In this document: one piece after another, positions 41,921 through 52,751 of the stretch | How positions within the stretch are numbered: position 1 is the first letter of the stretch | Layout of the letters: every line of letters begins with the position of its first letter | Assembly (NCBI RefSeq): GCF_000935355.1 | Contig: NZ_JXZC01000003.1 | Span: 423,126-487,125 of the forward strand | From: Rossellomorea aquimaris | GTDB lineage: Bacteria; Bacillota; Bacilli; Bacillales; Bacillaceae_B | DNA: 64,000 nt | Direction of reading: 5' to 3' | Translations under genes and position numbers: made by a program | Notes under the pieces: generated by a model | What the model saw: the letters and a program-made list of their open reading frames with translations, nothing else | Database searches by the model: none | Told to the model about the DNA's origin: nothing

Positions 41921-44900
41921 ATGAAAAAGCTTAATGTGAAGCCCCTTCTCGTCGGTTCCATCGCGGCGACGATGATTTCAGGATCCATGCTTCAAGCGGG
42001 TGCGGAAGGTGTACCTGCCAATGGAGTCAAGGAGGATCCGTCATCAGTTGACGTGAAAGCCTCAATCCAGGGAGAGCGTACCGTCACCCTGATCACAGGT
42101 GATGTTGTAAAGGTATCTACGCTCAACAATGGAAAACAGATCATCAATGTCGAGCCGGCAGATAAAAACGGTGATGGAGTCAGGGTGATGACGATAAAGG
42201 ATGAAACCTTCGTCTTCCCGAATTCTGCGATGCCTTATATGGCAGCCGGTAAGCTGGATGAAGATCTTTTTAACATTACGAAATTAATCGAATATGGCTA
42301 TGATGACAAAAATACAGATTCGGTACCCGTCATCGTGGAGTATAAGGAAACGAAAGCGAAATCGATTCATGCAGAACCAAAAGGTTCGAAGAAAGTACGG
42401 GATCTTGAAAGTATCCACGGAGCTGCCCTTTCCGCAGAGAAAAAGCAGGCGGAAGCTTTCTGGAATGATGTGACGATTCAAAGTGGGGATACGAATCAGG
42501 TGTCTCAATTCGAGCACGGTGTTGACAAAATCTGGCTGGATGGCCGTGTTGAAGCTGCCCTCGATCAAAGTGTGCCTCAAATCGGTGCAGATGAAGCATG
42601 GGAGCAAGGGTATACGGGGGAAGGCGTCAAAGTGGCGGTCCTGGATACCGGGATTGACTCCGGTCACCCTGATATCGAAGGTCAAATTGATGAAGCCGTC
42701 AGTTTTGTCCCTGGTGAAGAAGTGACGGATATTCATGGTCACGGTACCCATGTGGCCTCGACAGTACTTGGGACTGGAGCAGGTGACGGCAAGCATAAAG
42801 GTGTTGCTCCCGATGCCCGATTACTAGTTGGAAAGGTATTGAGTGATCAAGGATACGGGCAGGATTCCTGGATTATCGACGGAATGGAATGGGCCTCAGA
42901 AAATGCCAAAATCGTCAATATGAGTCTTGGAAGCGATATGCCAAGTGATGGGACAGACCCAATGGCAGAAGCAGTAAATCGATTGACAGATGAGAATGGA
43001 ACCTTATTCGTCATTGCTGCGGGTAACAGAGGCGGGGAAGGTACAATCGGTTCACCAGGTGCAGCAGATTCAGCCTTGACGGTTGGAGCAGTGGATAAAG
43101 AGGATGAACTGGCGTATTTCTCTTCCAAAGGTCCGCGCTATGGGGATATGGGACTTAAACCGGATCTTTCAGCTCCAGGTGTGGGAATCGTGGCGGCTCG
43201 TTCTCAATACTCCAGTGGGACCGGAGATTACAAAAGTTTAAATGGTACATCAATGGCGACACCTCATGTGGCGGGTGCAGCTGCCATTTTAGCCGAAAAG
43301 CATCCTGAATGGGATGGCACTACATTAAAACAAGTTCTGATGAATACGACAAAGAAGCTTGATGGTTACCAGCCATACCATGTCGGAACAGGACGGGTGG
43401 ACGTAGCTGCTGCCCTGGATTCACAGGTTAGAGCAACAGGATCGGTCTCATTCGGATTCTTTAAATGGCCTCATGATCAAGTTGCTCCTGTTGAAGAAGT
43501 TGTCACTTACTTCAACGATAGTGATCAAGATATCACTTTAGAACTGGACAGTAATTTTACAATTGCTGAGGGTGAAGAAGCACCTGAGGGTATGCTGAGA
43601 GTTTCTGAAAGCACGGTAACAATTCCTGCAGGAGGTACTGTGGATGTAAATGTTACCTTGGATTCAACTCTTGGTGAAACCGGATCGCGCTATCAAGGTT
43701 TCCTTACAGCCAAAAAGGACGGAACAGAACTCGTACGCACGACCATGGCCATGGTCAAGGAAGAAGAGCGTTACCCGCTGACCTTGAACGCAACTGACCG
43801 TGACGGATCAAAAGGACAGGCATATGTTGTATTATTCAGTGAAAAAATGGAGCCTGAAGTAGTGGGTGTCGATGGGACACTTGAGCTTCGCCTGCCGCCA
43901 GGAACGTATTCCGCCATGTCACTCATGGATGTCGATACAGAAACGGATCATGCAGGTGTAGCATTGGTGGGGAATCCGGAAGTGAAGCTGGACGGACCAA
44001 AAACCGTTGAGCTAGATGCACGAAAAGCGAAAGAAATCAAGGTGGAGGTACCGAAGAAAGCAGAAGCCAACTATAAACGACTGGAATACCATCAAACCAT
44101 CGGTGACATGCCGATGACGAGCCTTTATTTAATGCCGGTTTGGATCGATAAACTATACGCCGTTCCGACCAAGGAAGTGAAAAGTGGATACTTCGAGCAG
44201 CTGACTCGCTGGCGACTGACCAAGCCACTATTGACGATCAATTTTAACGGAAGAGAATTGGATGATATCCCATTGGCAGGAAGCACGTTATTGGATGGGA
44301 AATACAATCTGACTACCGTGTATGCCGGAAAAGGAAGTACTGCAGACTTTGATCGATTGAAGGCAAAAGGGAAGGCTGTCGTAGTGGATCGAAACGCTGA
44401 AGTGAGCGTGTCCCAGCAAGCTACCAATGCTGCAGCTGCAGGAGCGAAGCTTGTCATCATCGTGAACAATGAAGATAAAGAATTCAGCCAGTACGCTGGG
44501 ACTCCGGAGTATACGGACAATCCCCTGGCCGTTGCTGCCATCAGTAAGAGTGAAGGTGACAAGCTTGTCAAGGCGGTACGTTCAGGTAATGTGAAGTTGA
44601 AGGTGGAAGGAACCGTCGATTCTCCATACGTATATGATTTGATGGATGTCCATGAAGGATCCATTCCTAAAGACTTGACCTATGCACCAAAAGGGAAGGA
44701 TTTAGCGAAAATCGATACCCGCTACAATTCACATATCGAAACCGATGGAGGAGAATTCCGGTTTGACCTTCGTCCACATACAATGGGAGCGGTAGGTTTC
44801 CTGCAAAAGGTTTCACTCCCTAGTGCCCGTACAGAATATGTTTCCGCAACAGAAGACACAGGCTGGTATCACCAGGCCAACGTACTGGATGAGGGATGGC

Positions 44901-45634
44901 AGATCCGTCAACCGCTGAAGTTCTATGATGGAGGGGAAAAAATGACAGAGAACTGGTTCTCACCTGTAGTCCGTCCAAGTCTCGGAGATGGTTACTGGCC
45001 ACCGAGAAGACAGGGGGATTCCCTCCAAATCAATGTCCCTGCATGGGCTGATGCCGGAAAAGGGAACACAGGCGGGACAGAATGGGATGTATCTTTCCAA
45101 AACCAGACCTCTCAGTTATATAAAGGGGATACGTTACTGAAAGAAGGAAAGGGACAGTCGTTGAATGTATGGGACATCCTACCACAAGAACGTACCCAAT
45201 ACCGATTCATCACAGACGCCAAACGTGATGAAAATCGCTGGAATACATCCACACGCACACATACGGAATGGACCTTCTGGACGGAAAAAACAGAAAACTG
45301 GATGGAAGACCTCCCGTTCCTGATACTTGATTACCAAGTGGATACAGATGTCAATGGTGAAGCCCTCGCCAATCGTCCGACCACCCTTGAGCTATCTGTA
45401 GGTAAGGTCGAAGGTGCTGCAGGCTACGGAAATGTAGATGGTGCAACCCTGGAGGTATCGTTCAACGAAGGGAAGACCTGGAAGAAAGTAAAGCTTAACC
45501 AAGAGGGGGATACGTTCAACGCAATGATTCAAAACCCTAAAAACGCAACCTCTGTTTCATTGAAGGCAAGTGCTTGGGATGATGAAGGAAATAAGATCAC
45601 TCAAGAAATCATCAAGGCGTATGGATTAAGGTAG
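41921..45634 (+). CDS. Large secreted S8 (subtilisin-type) protease with PA domain
   Basis: The protein has about 1237 residues, starting MKKLNVKPLLVGSIAATMIS (signal peptide, cleavage probably after QAGA) behind AAAAGGAG. A propeptide follows with RTVTLITGDVVKVS. The catalytic domain (about 220-500) has Asp in VAVLDTGIDSGHPD, His in HGHGTHVAST and Ser in GTSMATPHVAGAA. Downstream are beta-sandwich regions and a PA-like domain (about 800-900, GKAVVVDRNAEVSVSQQATN). There is no LPxTG or membrane anchor, so it is released outside the cell. The TVTLITGD propeptide type is common in actinobacterial proteases and unusual in Bacillus. A second subtilase lies convergently downstream. Confidence 0.88.
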   Translation: MKKLNVKPLLVGSIAATMISGSMLQAGAEGVPANGVKEDPSSVDVKASIQGERTVTLITGDVVKVSTLNNGKQIINVEPADKNGDGVRVMTIKDETFVFPNSAMPYMAAGKLDEDLFNITKLIEYGYDDKNTDSVPVIVEYKETKAKSIHAEPKGSKKVRDLESIHGAALSAEKKQAEAFWNDVTIQSGDTNQVSQFEHGVDKIWLDGRVEAALDQSVPQIGADEAWEQGYTGEGVKVAVLDTGIDSGHPDIEGQIDEAVSFVPGEEVTDIHGHGTHVASTVLGTGAGDGKHKGVAPDARLLVGKVLSDQGYGQDSWIIDGMEWASENAKIVNMSLGSDMPSDGTDPMAEAVNRLTDENGTLFVIAAGNRGGEGTIGSPGAADSALTVGAVDKEDELAYFSSKGPRYGDMGLKPDLSAPGVGIVAARSQYSSGTGDYKSLNGTSMATPHVAGAAAILAEKHPEWDGTTLKQVLMNTTKKLDGYQPYHVGTGRVDVAAALDSQVRATGSVSFGFFKWPHDQVAPVEEVVTYFNDSDQDITLELDSNFTIAEGEEAPEGMLRVSESTVTIPAGGTVDVNVTLDSTLGETGSRYQGFLTAKKDGTELVRTTMAMVKEEERYPLTLNATDRDGSKGQAYVVLFSEKMEPEVVGVDGTLELRLPPGTYSAMSLMDVDTETDHAGVALVGNPEVKLDGPKTVELDARKAKEIKVEVPKKAEANYKRLEYHQTIGDMPMTSLYLMPVWIDKLYAVPTKEVKSGYFEQLTRWRLTKPLLTINFNGRELDDIPLAGSTLLDGKYNLTTVYAGKGSTADFDRLKAKGKAVVVDRNAEVSVSQQATNAAAAGAKLVIIVNNEDKEFSQYAGTPEYTDNPLAVAAISKSEGDKLVKAVRSGNVKLKVEGTVDSPYVYDLMDVHEGSIPKDLTYAPKGKDLAKIDTRYNSHIETDGGEFRFDLRPHTMGAVGFLQKVSLPSARTEYVSATEDTGWYHQANVLDEGWQIRQPLKFYDGGEKMTENWFSPVVRPSLGDGYWPPRRQGDSLQINVPAWADAGKGNTGGTEWDVSFQNQTSQLYKGDTLLKEGKGQSLNVWDILPQERTQYRFITDAKRDENRWNTSTRTHTEWTFWTEKTENWMEDLPFLILDYQVDTDVNGEALANRPTTLELSVGKVEGAAGYGNVDGATLEVSFNEGKTWKKVKLNQEGDTFNAMIQNPKNATSVSLKASAWDDEGNKITQEIIKAYGLR

Positions 45635-45641
45635 TTTTAGT

Positions 45642-45676
45642 AAAGAAGATGCCTATTTTTTAGGGGCATCTTCTTT
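45642..45676 (+). terminator. Terminator of the large protease gene
   Basis: AAAGAAGATGCC pairs with GGCATCTTCTTT over a T/A-rich loop, followed by TTTGCTTT. Confidence 0.85.
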
Positions 45677-45720
45677 TGCTTTAGTAAGGCGGAATCATCT
45701 TTTGGATGGAAAAATAAAAT

Positions 45721-45749
45721 AGGGACTTCCTGAAATAAAGGAAGTCCCC
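45721..45749 (-). terminator. Terminator of the smaller protease gene
   Basis: GGGACTTCCT pairs with AGGAAGTCCC. Read on the minus strand the stem is followed by TATTTTATTTTT. Confidence 0.8.
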
Positions 45750-45794
45750 ATATTGTTTATTGTAATGTACATTATGGTTTCAATCAGCTGAAAA

Positions 45795-47033
45795 TCAGTT
45801 CACTGTCGGGAAACCAAATCCTGAGGCATAGTCATCACCAGCTGCAGCACCGGAACCGCCCAGGATATCATTGCTCTTAGCGCGATTTTGGATTTCGGCA
45901 CGAAGCTGGGCTGCAGATAGGTTAGGGTTTGCGGCCCAAATTTTTGCTGCTAACCCTGAGACATGCGGGGTAGCCATGGACGTTCCACTGATTGTATGGT
46001 AAGTTCCATCATACCATGTAGATTCGATTGCTCGACCTGGGGCAGAAACCTCGACATCACGCACCCCGATGACATAGTCTCCATCCGTATTTGGGTTTCC
46101 TCTTGAAGAGAAGTCAGCTACACGATACGTTCCATTTTGCTGAACATCTTCAAGTGCGGCTACTGCTACAGCATTTACCAGTGCTCCAGGATAACCTATG
46201 GTGTTTGCACTTGGACCTGAGTTACCTGCTGCCGCTACGACTAATACACCTTTATTATAAGCGTAATTAACTGCATCCGTTATAAGTGGACTTTCGGAAC
46301 TTGAGCCTAGTGACATGGAAATCACTGTTTTTACATTTAACCGATCTGCTTCGTCTGCGGCATAACGAATCGCTGCTGCGATGTCATCCGAGTAGCCCGA
46401 ACCACGATCGTTCAGCACTTTATATGCCCAAAGCTTTGCATCCGGTGCTACACCGTAAATCCCATCACCGGCTCCGCCATCTGCAAGCACCGTTCCGGCT
46501 ACGTGTGTACCATGTCCGTTTTTATCTTCACAAAAGTTTGTAACAAGATTGGATTTTCTCTGTGAGAAGTCATTACATTGTTCAACGTTATTCGTGAGGT
46601 CAGAGTGATTGGTATTCGCCCCGGTATCAAGTACGGCAACTTTAATTCCGCTGCCTCCGGATGTTGCAGTAATAGTAGGATCCTCATAGATAGCTTCCAT
46701 TCCCCATGGTGTTTGATCGCTCGGTGCAGCTACTGCTGTTCCACCCGGCTTGGCAGCCAGCGAAACCTCCTCGACAAGCTTGACTGACAAGTTTTTATTC
46801 TTTTGGAGTGCATTGAACTGTGCTTGAGTCACATCAGTAGAGAAACCACTTTGGTCGAAACTCCAGCGAACACCGTAATTCTGCTTTGCATGGTCTACTG
46901 CCTTATTATTTGTTGAAGAAATGAGAACACGAACCTTTTCAGAGTTTTCAACCGCATCCACAGGACTTGTGTAAGCAGGTGCAATTAATAAAGTACTTAA
47001 GACAACGCTCCCTAGAATCTTTCCTACTTTCAT
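45795..47033 (-). CDS. Secreted subtilisin-like serine protease
   Basis: The protein has about 412 residues: signal peptide (MKVGKILGSVVLSTLLIAPA...VDA), inhibitor-I9-like propeptide (about 30-95, EKVRVLISSTNNKAVDHAKQ), and catalytic domain with Asp in VAVLDTGANTNHSDL, His in GHGTHVAGTV and Ser in GTSMATPHVSG. Two cysteines (CNDF and FCEDKNGHG) probably form a disulfide next to the active-site histidine, as in thermostable and cold-active subtilases of the proteinase-K/Ak.1 kind. The ATG at 47033 has GGAGAGG nine bases upstream; ATG 47042 touches that site. It is transcribed alone and convergent with the larger protease. Confidence 0.88.
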   Translation of the reverse strand: MKVGKILGSVVLSTLLIAPAYTSPVDAVENSEKVRVLISSTNNKAVDHAKQNYGVRWSFDQSGFSTDVTQAQFNALQKNKNLSVKLVEEVSLAAKPGGTAVAAPSDQTPWGMEAIYEDPTITATSGGSGIKVAVLDTGANTNHSDLTNNVEQCNDFSQRKSNLVTNFCEDKNGHGTHVAGTVLADGGAGDGIYGVAPDAKLWAYKVLNDRGSGYSDDIAAAIRYAADEADRLNVKTVISMSLGSSSESPLITDAVNYAYNKGVLVVAAAGNSGPSANTIGYPGALVNAVAVAALEDVQQNGTYRVADFSSRGNPNTDGDYVIGVRDVEVSAPGRAIESTWYDGTYHTISGTSMATPHVSGLAAKIWAANPNLSAAQLRAEIQNRAKSNDILGGSGAAAGDDYASGFGFPTVN

Positions 47034-47524
47034 TTCCAACATCCTCTCCTCTTTTTTTGTGTCGATACTTACACCACTAAACGAATTTCAAAGAACGCGT
47101 TCCTCCCCGCTAGAACGTTTTGACAAGAATCATAGTGATAGGCGACTAAACCAATATGTAATGAATCTTGCAGATTAATAGTAACAAAATTCCGTTATTA
47201 ACTGAATAAGTCGAATTTTCTGTAAAAGTAAAATATTAGGATTCTGTAAAAATGAGTGCTCATTTAATGCGTTGTTTATGAAAATTTTCATTTTGGACAG
47301 GTAGAATCAGCGTTTCTTTGTAGGGATAAAGTCATGTGTTTTTTCAACCCATTTTTGAAACTTTTATAAGAATGGTTGTTTAGAAGTAAAATCGACAAAT
47401 TCTTGGTGTGTTTTTAGCTCCTTGATTATGGGGGAAGGAGGAGGGGTAACATCATCAACAAAAGGTGATGGGACTTATACACACTAGATTCACGGAATAC
47501 CTGACTGAAAACTTATCAAGTTCA
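47034..47524. other. Gap upstream of the small protease gene
   Basis: AT-rich, with a perfect GAACGCGTTC palindrome at 47093-47102 in the protease leader/promoter zone that could be a regulator site. No open frame or RNA was recognised. Confidence 0.4.
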
Positions 47525-47573
47525 ATTAAAAAGTGCCTGACACCCAGAGATGGTGTCAGGCACTTTTTAATTG
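47525..47573. terminator. CCTGACACC-type hairpin repeat ending the DUF1836 gene
   Basis: AATTAAAAAGTGCCTGACAC plus C pairs over 21 bp with the inverted arm around CAGAGAT. It overlaps the DUF1836 stop codon and supplies a T run on the minus strand. Related hairpins occur at 57264 and 61782. Confidence 0.88.
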
Positions 47574-48322
47574 ATTTTCTTCAAAATTAATGCAGCCTTC
47601 ACATACTTCTTCGTGGAAGCCTGATAAAAAGCCGACTGTACAGTCAGCACCGAAACGATCAACACATTCAGGACAATGTTGAGGTTCTCTTCTTTAACCC
47701 CTTCAAATGAAGGTAAAAGCCCCTTACATTCTTCCTTGATAAATTGATCAATCAACTCATTGACTGAACCGGTAGCGGAACTTTTCATTGTTGGCAGCGT
47801 ATGATGATGGATTTTATCAAAGACGGATGAGTAGGCAGCGTATAAATCGGTGGGATTTACAATGTCGTCTGTACGGTCTTCTATGTTGTTGAACACAAGG
47901 GTTAAAATTTTTCGAATGGATTCAAAGTCCAGCGTGGCTTTCAGATCTTCGACGATGAATAGCATGGCAGCTTGTTCAATGGTATATTTTTTTCCTAATT
48001 GTGGAGATCCAATCAGCTCTTTCACGTCACGCTTCACCCAGTTTTGGACGGTGCTTTGAGGGAAGTTGGTGAATTCGATTTGATTTCCGAGAGAGACGAT
48101 TTCTTTTAGAGAGAAGCCGATTTCGCGTTTGGTCGGATTGATGATCTTTTGGAGGATGGGAGGCATATCGGTTGTGATGATGGCCTCTCCTGGTTTTTCA
48201 TTAGTATGTATAGTGTTCCACGCATCTTGTAATACCATGAGCGGGGTACGGTTCGTTGTGCCGTTCAAGGATAATAGCAAGTCGGCCATATTTTTCCGTG
48301 TCAGTTTAAACGTTTTCATCAT
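47567..48322 (-). CDS. DUF1836 protein
   Basis: The protein has about 251 residues. After an N-terminal segment of about 90 residues, the DUF1836 part carries FPQSTVQNWVKRDVKELIGS and PQLGKKYTIEQAAMLFIVED, which looks like a MerR-like helix-turn-helix unit. The C-terminal half is helical and hydrophobic (NIVLNVLIVSVLTVQSAFYQ). Members of the family occur in many Firmicutes without a known function; DNA binding is plausible. The ATG at 48322 has GGGGTG upstream. It is divergent from htpX. Confidence 0.8.
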   Translation of the reverse strand: MMKTFKLTRKNMADLLLSLNGTTNRTPLMVLQDAWNTIHTNEKPGEAIITTDMPPILQKIINPTKREIGFSLKEIVSLGNQIEFTNFPQSTVQNWVKRDVKELIGSPQLGKKYTIEQAAMLFIVEDLKATLDFESIRKILTLVFNNIEDRTDDIVNPTDLYAAYSSVFDKIHHHTLPTMKSSATGSVNELIDQFIKEECKGLLPSFEGVKEENLNIVLNVLIVSVLTVQSAFYQASTKKYVKAALILKKIN

Positions 48323-48488
48323 GAACACCCCATCTCTTTCCAATTATCTTCTTTAATACTACTGGTTCCCCTGGGTCTCGTCAATTCACCTTGTGAGAGA
48401 TGATTATCCTTGTATTTTACCTGAAAAAAATATATAATAATTTCAGATACAGGTTCAAATGAACTTGAAATGAGAGTGAGGAGACAAG

Positions 48489-49370
48489 ATGGGAAAGCGA
48501 ATATTTTATTTCCTTTTAACGAACGTTCTAGTACTACTGACGATCAGTATTATTTTTTCACTTACTGGAGCAGGCAACTATATCAACGCTTCAGGCGGAA
48601 TTGATTTTGGGGCGCTATTAGTTTTTAGTGCGATCATCGGTTTTTCCGGGTCGTTCATTTCGCTGGCCATGTCTCGTTGGATGGCAAAGAAAATGATGGG
48701 CGTCCGTGTTTTAGATCCGAATGGAGCATTGTCTTCTGAGGAACAGATTGTTGTTGAAAAAGTCCACCGCTTATCAAGGGCGGCTGGTTTAGTGCATATG
48801 CCGGAGGTAGGAATTTACAACTCACCTGAAGTCAACGCCTTTGCGACGGGGCCTTCTAAGAAACGCTCTTTGGTTGCCGTTTCGACTGGATTGCTTCGCG
48901 AAATGGATGATGATGCAGTGGAAGGCGTCATTGCCCATGAGGTGGCCCACGTTGCCAACGGAGATATGGTGACGATGACGTTGTTGCAAGGTGTCGTCAA
49001 CACATTCGTTGTCTTCCTGGCAAGAATCGCAGCTTGGATTGCATCCCGATTCGTAAGAGAAGAGATGGCACCGATCGTTCATTTCATTGCCGTGATTCTT
49101 TTCCAAATCGTATTCTCGATTTTGGGAAGTTTAGTAGTCTTTGCATACTCCCGCCACCGCGAGTTCCACGCCGACCGGGGAGGAGCAGACCTGGCTGGTA
49201 AAGATAAGATGGTCCATGCCCTTCAAATGCTGAAGGCATACTCAAGCCGTATGAAAGGTGAAGATGACACAGCCATCTCCACTTTGAAGATCAATGGCAG
49301 AAGAAAATCGGCTATTTTCTCCACTCACCCGGATTTGGATGATCGGATAAGTCGTTTGGAAGCGAAATAA
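48489..49370 (+). CDS. htpX: Membrane zinc protease HtpX
   Basis: This 293-residue M48 metalloprotease has two N-terminal membrane helices ([38 protein letters not shown]), the zinc site HEVAH in [14 protein letters not shown], two further helices, and the third ligand in [13 protein letters not shown]. It degrades misfolded membrane proteins at the cytoplasmic face. ATG 48489 follows GTGAGGAG. It is a single-gene unit with its own terminator. Confidence 0.95.
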   Translation: MGKRIFYFLLTNVLVLLTISIIFSLTGAGNYINASGGIDFGALLVFSAIIGFSGSFISLAMSRWMAKKMMGVRVLDPNGALSSEEQIVVEKVHRLSRAAGLVHMPEVGIYNSPEVNAFATGPSKKRSLVAVSTGLLREMDDDAVEGVIAHEVAHVANGDMVTMTLLQGVVNTFVVFLARIAAWIASRFVREEMAPIVHFIAVILFQIVFSILGSLVVFAYSRHREFHADRGGADLAGKDKMVHALQMLKAYSSRMKGEDDTAISTLKINGRRKSAIFSTHPDLDDRISRLEAK

Positions 49371-49377
49371 TAAATAG

Positions 49378-49428
49378 AATGTCTGTCCCGACACGCTGCA
49401 AATCTGCGTAAAGGGGCAGACATTTTTT
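49378..49428 (+). terminator. Terminator of htpX
   Basis: AATGTCTGTCCC pairs with GGGGCAGACATT around a GACACGCTG-containing loop, followed by a T run. Confidence 0.8.
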
Positions 49429-49430
49429 GT

Positions 49431-49544
49431 TAGGGACGGAGGGACAGGTAGGGACGGAGGGACAGGTACCTTGTCCCAAATTCTACATTGAGCTGAACCT
49501 AGGGGAAGGGCATGGCGTTGCGCGGGACAAGGTGCCTGTCCCCA
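49431..49544. repeat. Complex copy of the GGGACAGG repeat with an 18-bp tandem duplication
   Basis: TAGGGACGGAGGGACAGG is duplicated exactly in tandem (49431-49448, 49449-49466). It leads into GGTACCTTGTCCC, and an inverted GGGACAAGGTGCCTGTCCCC lies at 49524-49543. It fills the gap between the htpX terminator and the methyltransferase gene. Confidence 0.88.
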
Positions 49545-49618
49545 TGACCCTGTTGCATTCATCCAGTTTTTTTTATAAAGTATAGAGTTAGAGAGCATTT
49601 TGAAGGAGGACTCGACAA

Positions 49619-51007
49619 TTGACGAATACCAAACCAGAAACAATGGTTGCTACTATAGAAGAATTAGATCCAAAAGGGTCGGGACAGGCCGTGATATGGC
49701 GAGAGAATGAGCTTGGGAACCCGAAGAAATTAAGACTTACGATACCCCAGACGCTACCGGGAGAAAAGGTGCGTGTAACGGTTGATCAGCCTGATCGCAG
49801 AAGAAGGAAGGCCATGCCGGATGAAATCCTGGAAGCCCATTCTGAAAGAACGGAAGCTCCATGCCCGCATTTTGAGCGTTGTGGCGGATGTGTGTGGCAG
49901 CATTGGGAATACGAGGGTCAGTTAAAGCAGAAGACGGATCATGTGAAGCATGCTTTGGAAGGCCAAGGCTTCGATCCGAATTTGGTGAGAGACACCATGG
50001 GGATGGATAATCCTTGGCGATATCGCAATAAGATGGAATTTACGTTTTCTCCTGAAGGTGCCCTTGGGTTGCATGAGCAGGGGAATTTCCGTAAGGTCAT
50101 TTCCCTTGAGACTTGCTTGATCGCAAGTGAAGAAATGGTGGAAGCGACCATGGAAGTCGCTGATTGGGTGAAAGACCACGGGTTAAAAGGATATGACAAA
50201 GATAAGCATGAAGGCTTACTGCGTCATTTAATGGTGAGACAATCCTTTGTGACGGGCGAGCTTATGCTAGCGCTTTTTGCCACGGAGGCACCTGACGCTC
50301 ATCAAACAGCGGTGGACGATCTTGTAAAGCGTGTCGGCGAGAAGTTCCCACATGTGAAAAGCTTACTATGGCTTGAAAATACAGCATGGGCAGACCGTAC
50401 ACAGGCGGAGGAAATCCATCTCCTGTCCGGTCGGGATTTTATCTATGATGAAATGGATGGATACCGTTTCCGTCTTTGGTTTGATACCTTCTTCCAGACG
50501 AATCCGACACAGGCTCAAAAGCTTGTTGATTTAGCAATTGAAATGGGACAACCGAAGAAAACAGAAAAAATGATCGACCTTTTTTGTGGAGTGGGGACAT
50601 TTTCTCTTCCATTTGCAAGCAGAGTCGGAGAACTAGCCGGCATTGAAATCGTGGAAAGTTCAATCGAGTCAGCGAAACGTAACGCTGAAGATAATGGCAT
50701 CTCGAACACGACATTCCTCGCTAAGGATGCTCGAAAAGGAATTGACCAAATGCTGGAGAGCTTTGGACATCCACAACTATTAATGTTGGATCCGCCTCGA
50801 TCTGGTGCAGGCGGAAAAGTCATGAGACGAATCGGACGTGCCCAACCTGAGAGAATTGTGTACGTATCCTGTAATCCTGATACATTTGCGACGGATATCA
50901 AGGAGCTGGAACCATTCGGATACACCCTGGATGGTGTTCAACCTGTTGACCTATTCCCTCAAACGGTCCACGTTGAATGTGTAGCCACCTTGACGTTGAA
51001 GAAATAA
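49619..51007 (+). CDS. 23S rRNA (uracil-C5)-methyltransferase, RlmCD/RumA family
   Basis: This 462-residue enzyme has an N-terminal TRAM-like RNA-binding domain (about 5-65), the iron-sulfur cysteines in [14 protein letters not shown], and the SAM-binding [14 protein letters not shown]. Motif [11 protein letters not shown] and the catalytic nucleophile in [11 protein letters not shown] complete the set. It makes 5-methyluridine in 23S rRNA; B. subtilis RlmCD handles two sites. A TTG start at 49619 follows AAGGAGGA. It is a single gene with its own terminator. Confidence 0.92.
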   Translation: MTNTKPETMVATIEELDPKGSGQAVIWRENELGNPKKLRLTIPQTLPGEKVRVTVDQPDRRRRKAMPDEILEAHSERTEAPCPHFERCGGCVWQHWEYEGQLKQKTDHVKHALEGQGFDPNLVRDTMGMDNPWRYRNKMEFTFSPEGALGLHEQGNFRKVISLETCLIASEEMVEATMEVADWVKDHGLKGYDKDKHEGLLRHLMVRQSFVTGELMLALFATEAPDAHQTAVDDLVKRVGEKFPHVKSLLWLENTAWADRTQAEEIHLLSGRDFIYDEMDGYRFRLWFDTFFQTNPTQAQKLVDLAIEMGQPKKTEKMIDLFCGVGTFSLPFASRVGELAGIEIVESSIESAKRNAEDNGISNTTFLAKDARKGIDQMLESFGHPQLLMLDPPRSGAGGKVMRRIGRAQPERIVYVSCNPDTFATDIKELEPFGYTLDGVQPVDLFPQTVHVECVATLTLKK

Positions 51008-51009
51008 AT

Positions 51010-51052
51010 GAAAACAGTGCCCGGCCCTTACAAGGGTCGGGCACTGTTTTTG
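51010..51052 (+). terminator. Terminator of the rRNA methyltransferase gene
   Basis: AAAACAGTGCCCGGCCCTT pairs with AAGGGTCGGGCACTGTTTT over ACA, followed by T residues. Confidence 0.92.
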
Positions 51053-51162
51053 TAATACATCCCCTATCATGTGTAAAATATAATAGACACGTAGAAAATC
51101 ATAGAACCTCTATTGATTTTATGTTTTATGAAAATAAGCCAAAACCAGAAGAAGGAGATACC

Positions 51163-52623
51163 ATGACAAAGGGAAACGAAACAGGATGGAATATAGAAAA
51201 TAGTTATGCTAACCTGCCCGAATCATTTTTCACAAAGCAGGAACCGACTCCAGTAAGTGATCCGACGCTGCTCGTTCTAAATGATTCTGTCGCAACAGCA
51301 CTCGGACTCAACGTCAAAGAATTGCAGGGAGAAAAAGGAGAAGCGTTGTTCTCCGGCAATGACATTCCTGAGGGCGCTGAGCCGATTGCCCAAGCGTATG
51401 CGGGGCATCAGTTCGGATATTTTAATATGCTTGGAGACGGCCGCGCTGTCCTGATCTGCGAACAGATCACCCCGTCAGGTGAGCGTTTTGATATCCAGCT
51501 CAAAGGTGGAGGCAGAACCCCATATTCCCGAGGTGGCGACGGCCGGGCGGGACTTGGACCGATGCTCAGGGAGCACATCATCAGTGAAGCCATGCACGGA
51601 CTTCGGATTCCGACTACCCGGAGCTTGGCAGTGGTGACTACGGGTGAGCCGATTTACCGTGAAACGGAACAGCAAGGTGCGATCTTGACCCGCGTAGCGG
51701 CTAGTCATCTTCGCGTCGGTACTTTTCAATTTGCTTCTAAATTTGGAACGGTGGAAGATCTCCGTGCACTTGCCGATTATGCAGTGGAGCGTCATTATCC
51801 GGAAGGTCTGAATGCGCCGAACCGTTATCTTTACCTGCTTCAGGAAGTAATCAAACGCCAGGCTGCACTCATTGCCAAGTGGCAAATGGTCGGGTTTATT
51901 CATGGAGTCATGAACACGGATAATATGACGATCAGCGGAGAGACCATTGATTATGGACCATGTGCTTTTATGGATGCGTATGACCCGGCAACGGTATTCA
52001 GCTCCATTGATACCGGAGGACGTTACGCCTATGGCAATCAGCCTCAAATTGCCGGTTGGAATCTTGCCCGATTCGCTGAGAGTCTATTGCCGATTCTTCA
52101 TGACGAACAAGAAGAATCGCTGAAACTCGCCCAGGCTGCTGTAATGGAATTCCCTAAGCTATATGAAGCTCACTGGCTCGACGGAATGAGAGGGAAACTC
52201 GGTATTTTCAACGAAGAAGAAGGGGACGAGTCCCTTGCAAAAGATCTTCTGGGATTAATGAAAGAAAATCGTGCCGACTATACGAATACCTTCCGTTCGT
52301 TAACAATTCAAGAAGAAATCGATTTGTTTGAAAAGCCGGAATTTGTTCAATGGAAAGAACGCTGGGAAGAAAGGCTGAACAGGCAAGAAGAATCGAAAGA
52401 TGCCTCTCATAAGTTAATGCGAAAAAGCAATCCTTCGGTGATTCCCCGGAATCATCGTGTGGAGGAAGCGTTGGAAGCTGCTGTGGAAAGCAATGATTAC
52501 AGCGTGATGGAGCGTTTACTTGAGGTTCTTAAGAATCCTTACCAGTACACGCCAGAACAGTGCGAGTACGCGAAACTCCCGGAACCATCTGCTCGTCCTT
52601 ACCGAACGTATTGTGGTACATGA
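51163..52623 (+). CDS. selO: Protein adenylyltransferase SelO (YdiU family)
   Basis: The protein has about 486 residues with the pseudokinase-like SelO motifs [40 protein letters not shown] and [20 protein letters not shown] (the metal-binding N and D). The conserved C-terminal RTYCGT cysteine is present. SelO transfers AMP to Ser/Thr/Tyr of proteins and is linked to oxidative stress in other organisms. ATG 51163 follows GAAGGAGATACC, so the open frame upstream from 50977 is not used. It is a single gene between two terminators. Confidence 0.93.
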   Translation: MTKGNETGWNIENSYANLPESFFTKQEPTPVSDPTLLVLNDSVATALGLNVKELQGEKGEALFSGNDIPEGAEPIAQAYAGHQFGYFNMLGDGRAVLICEQITPSGERFDIQLKGGGRTPYSRGGDGRAGLGPMLREHIISEAMHGLRIPTTRSLAVVTTGEPIYRETEQQGAILTRVAASHLRVGTFQFASKFGTVEDLRALADYAVERHYPEGLNAPNRYLYLLQEVIKRQAALIAKWQMVGFIHGVMNTDNMTISGETIDYGPCAFMDAYDPATVFSSIDTGGRYAYGNQPQIAGWNLARFAESLLPILHDEQEESLKLAQAAVMEFPKLYEAHWLDGMRGKLGIFNEEEGDESLAKDLLGLMKENRADYTNTFRSLTIQEEIDLFEKPEFVQWKERWEERLNRQEESKDASHKLMRKSNPSVIPRNHRVEEALEAAVESNDYSVMERLLEVLKNPYQYTPEQCEYAKLPEPSARPYRTYCGT

Positions 52624-52636
52624 TGAATGATGCTGA

Positions 52637-52669
52637 AACAGGAAGCCTAAAAGGTTTCTTGTTTTTTTT
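52637..52669 (+). terminator. Terminator of selO
   Basis: AACAGGAAGCC pairs with GGTTTCTTGTT over TAAAA, followed by TTTTTT. Confidence 0.85.
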
Positions 52670-52751
52670 AATGTAAGAGGACTTTCTCACTGATAAGTCG
52701 AAACTATTCAAAGGTAGATGAAGAGAAAAAGGATATAAAGGGGTTTTTCTA

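Noticed and set aside
49242..49643. Minus-strand ORF over the htpX end and the repeat
   Set aside because: Its sequence consists of the htpX antisense, terminator and tandem repeat (PVPPSLPVPPSL), so it is a product of the repeat.
50977..51162. N-terminal extension of SelO
   Set aside because: The frame is open but crosses the previous gene's terminator; a strong ribosome site stands before ATG 51163.
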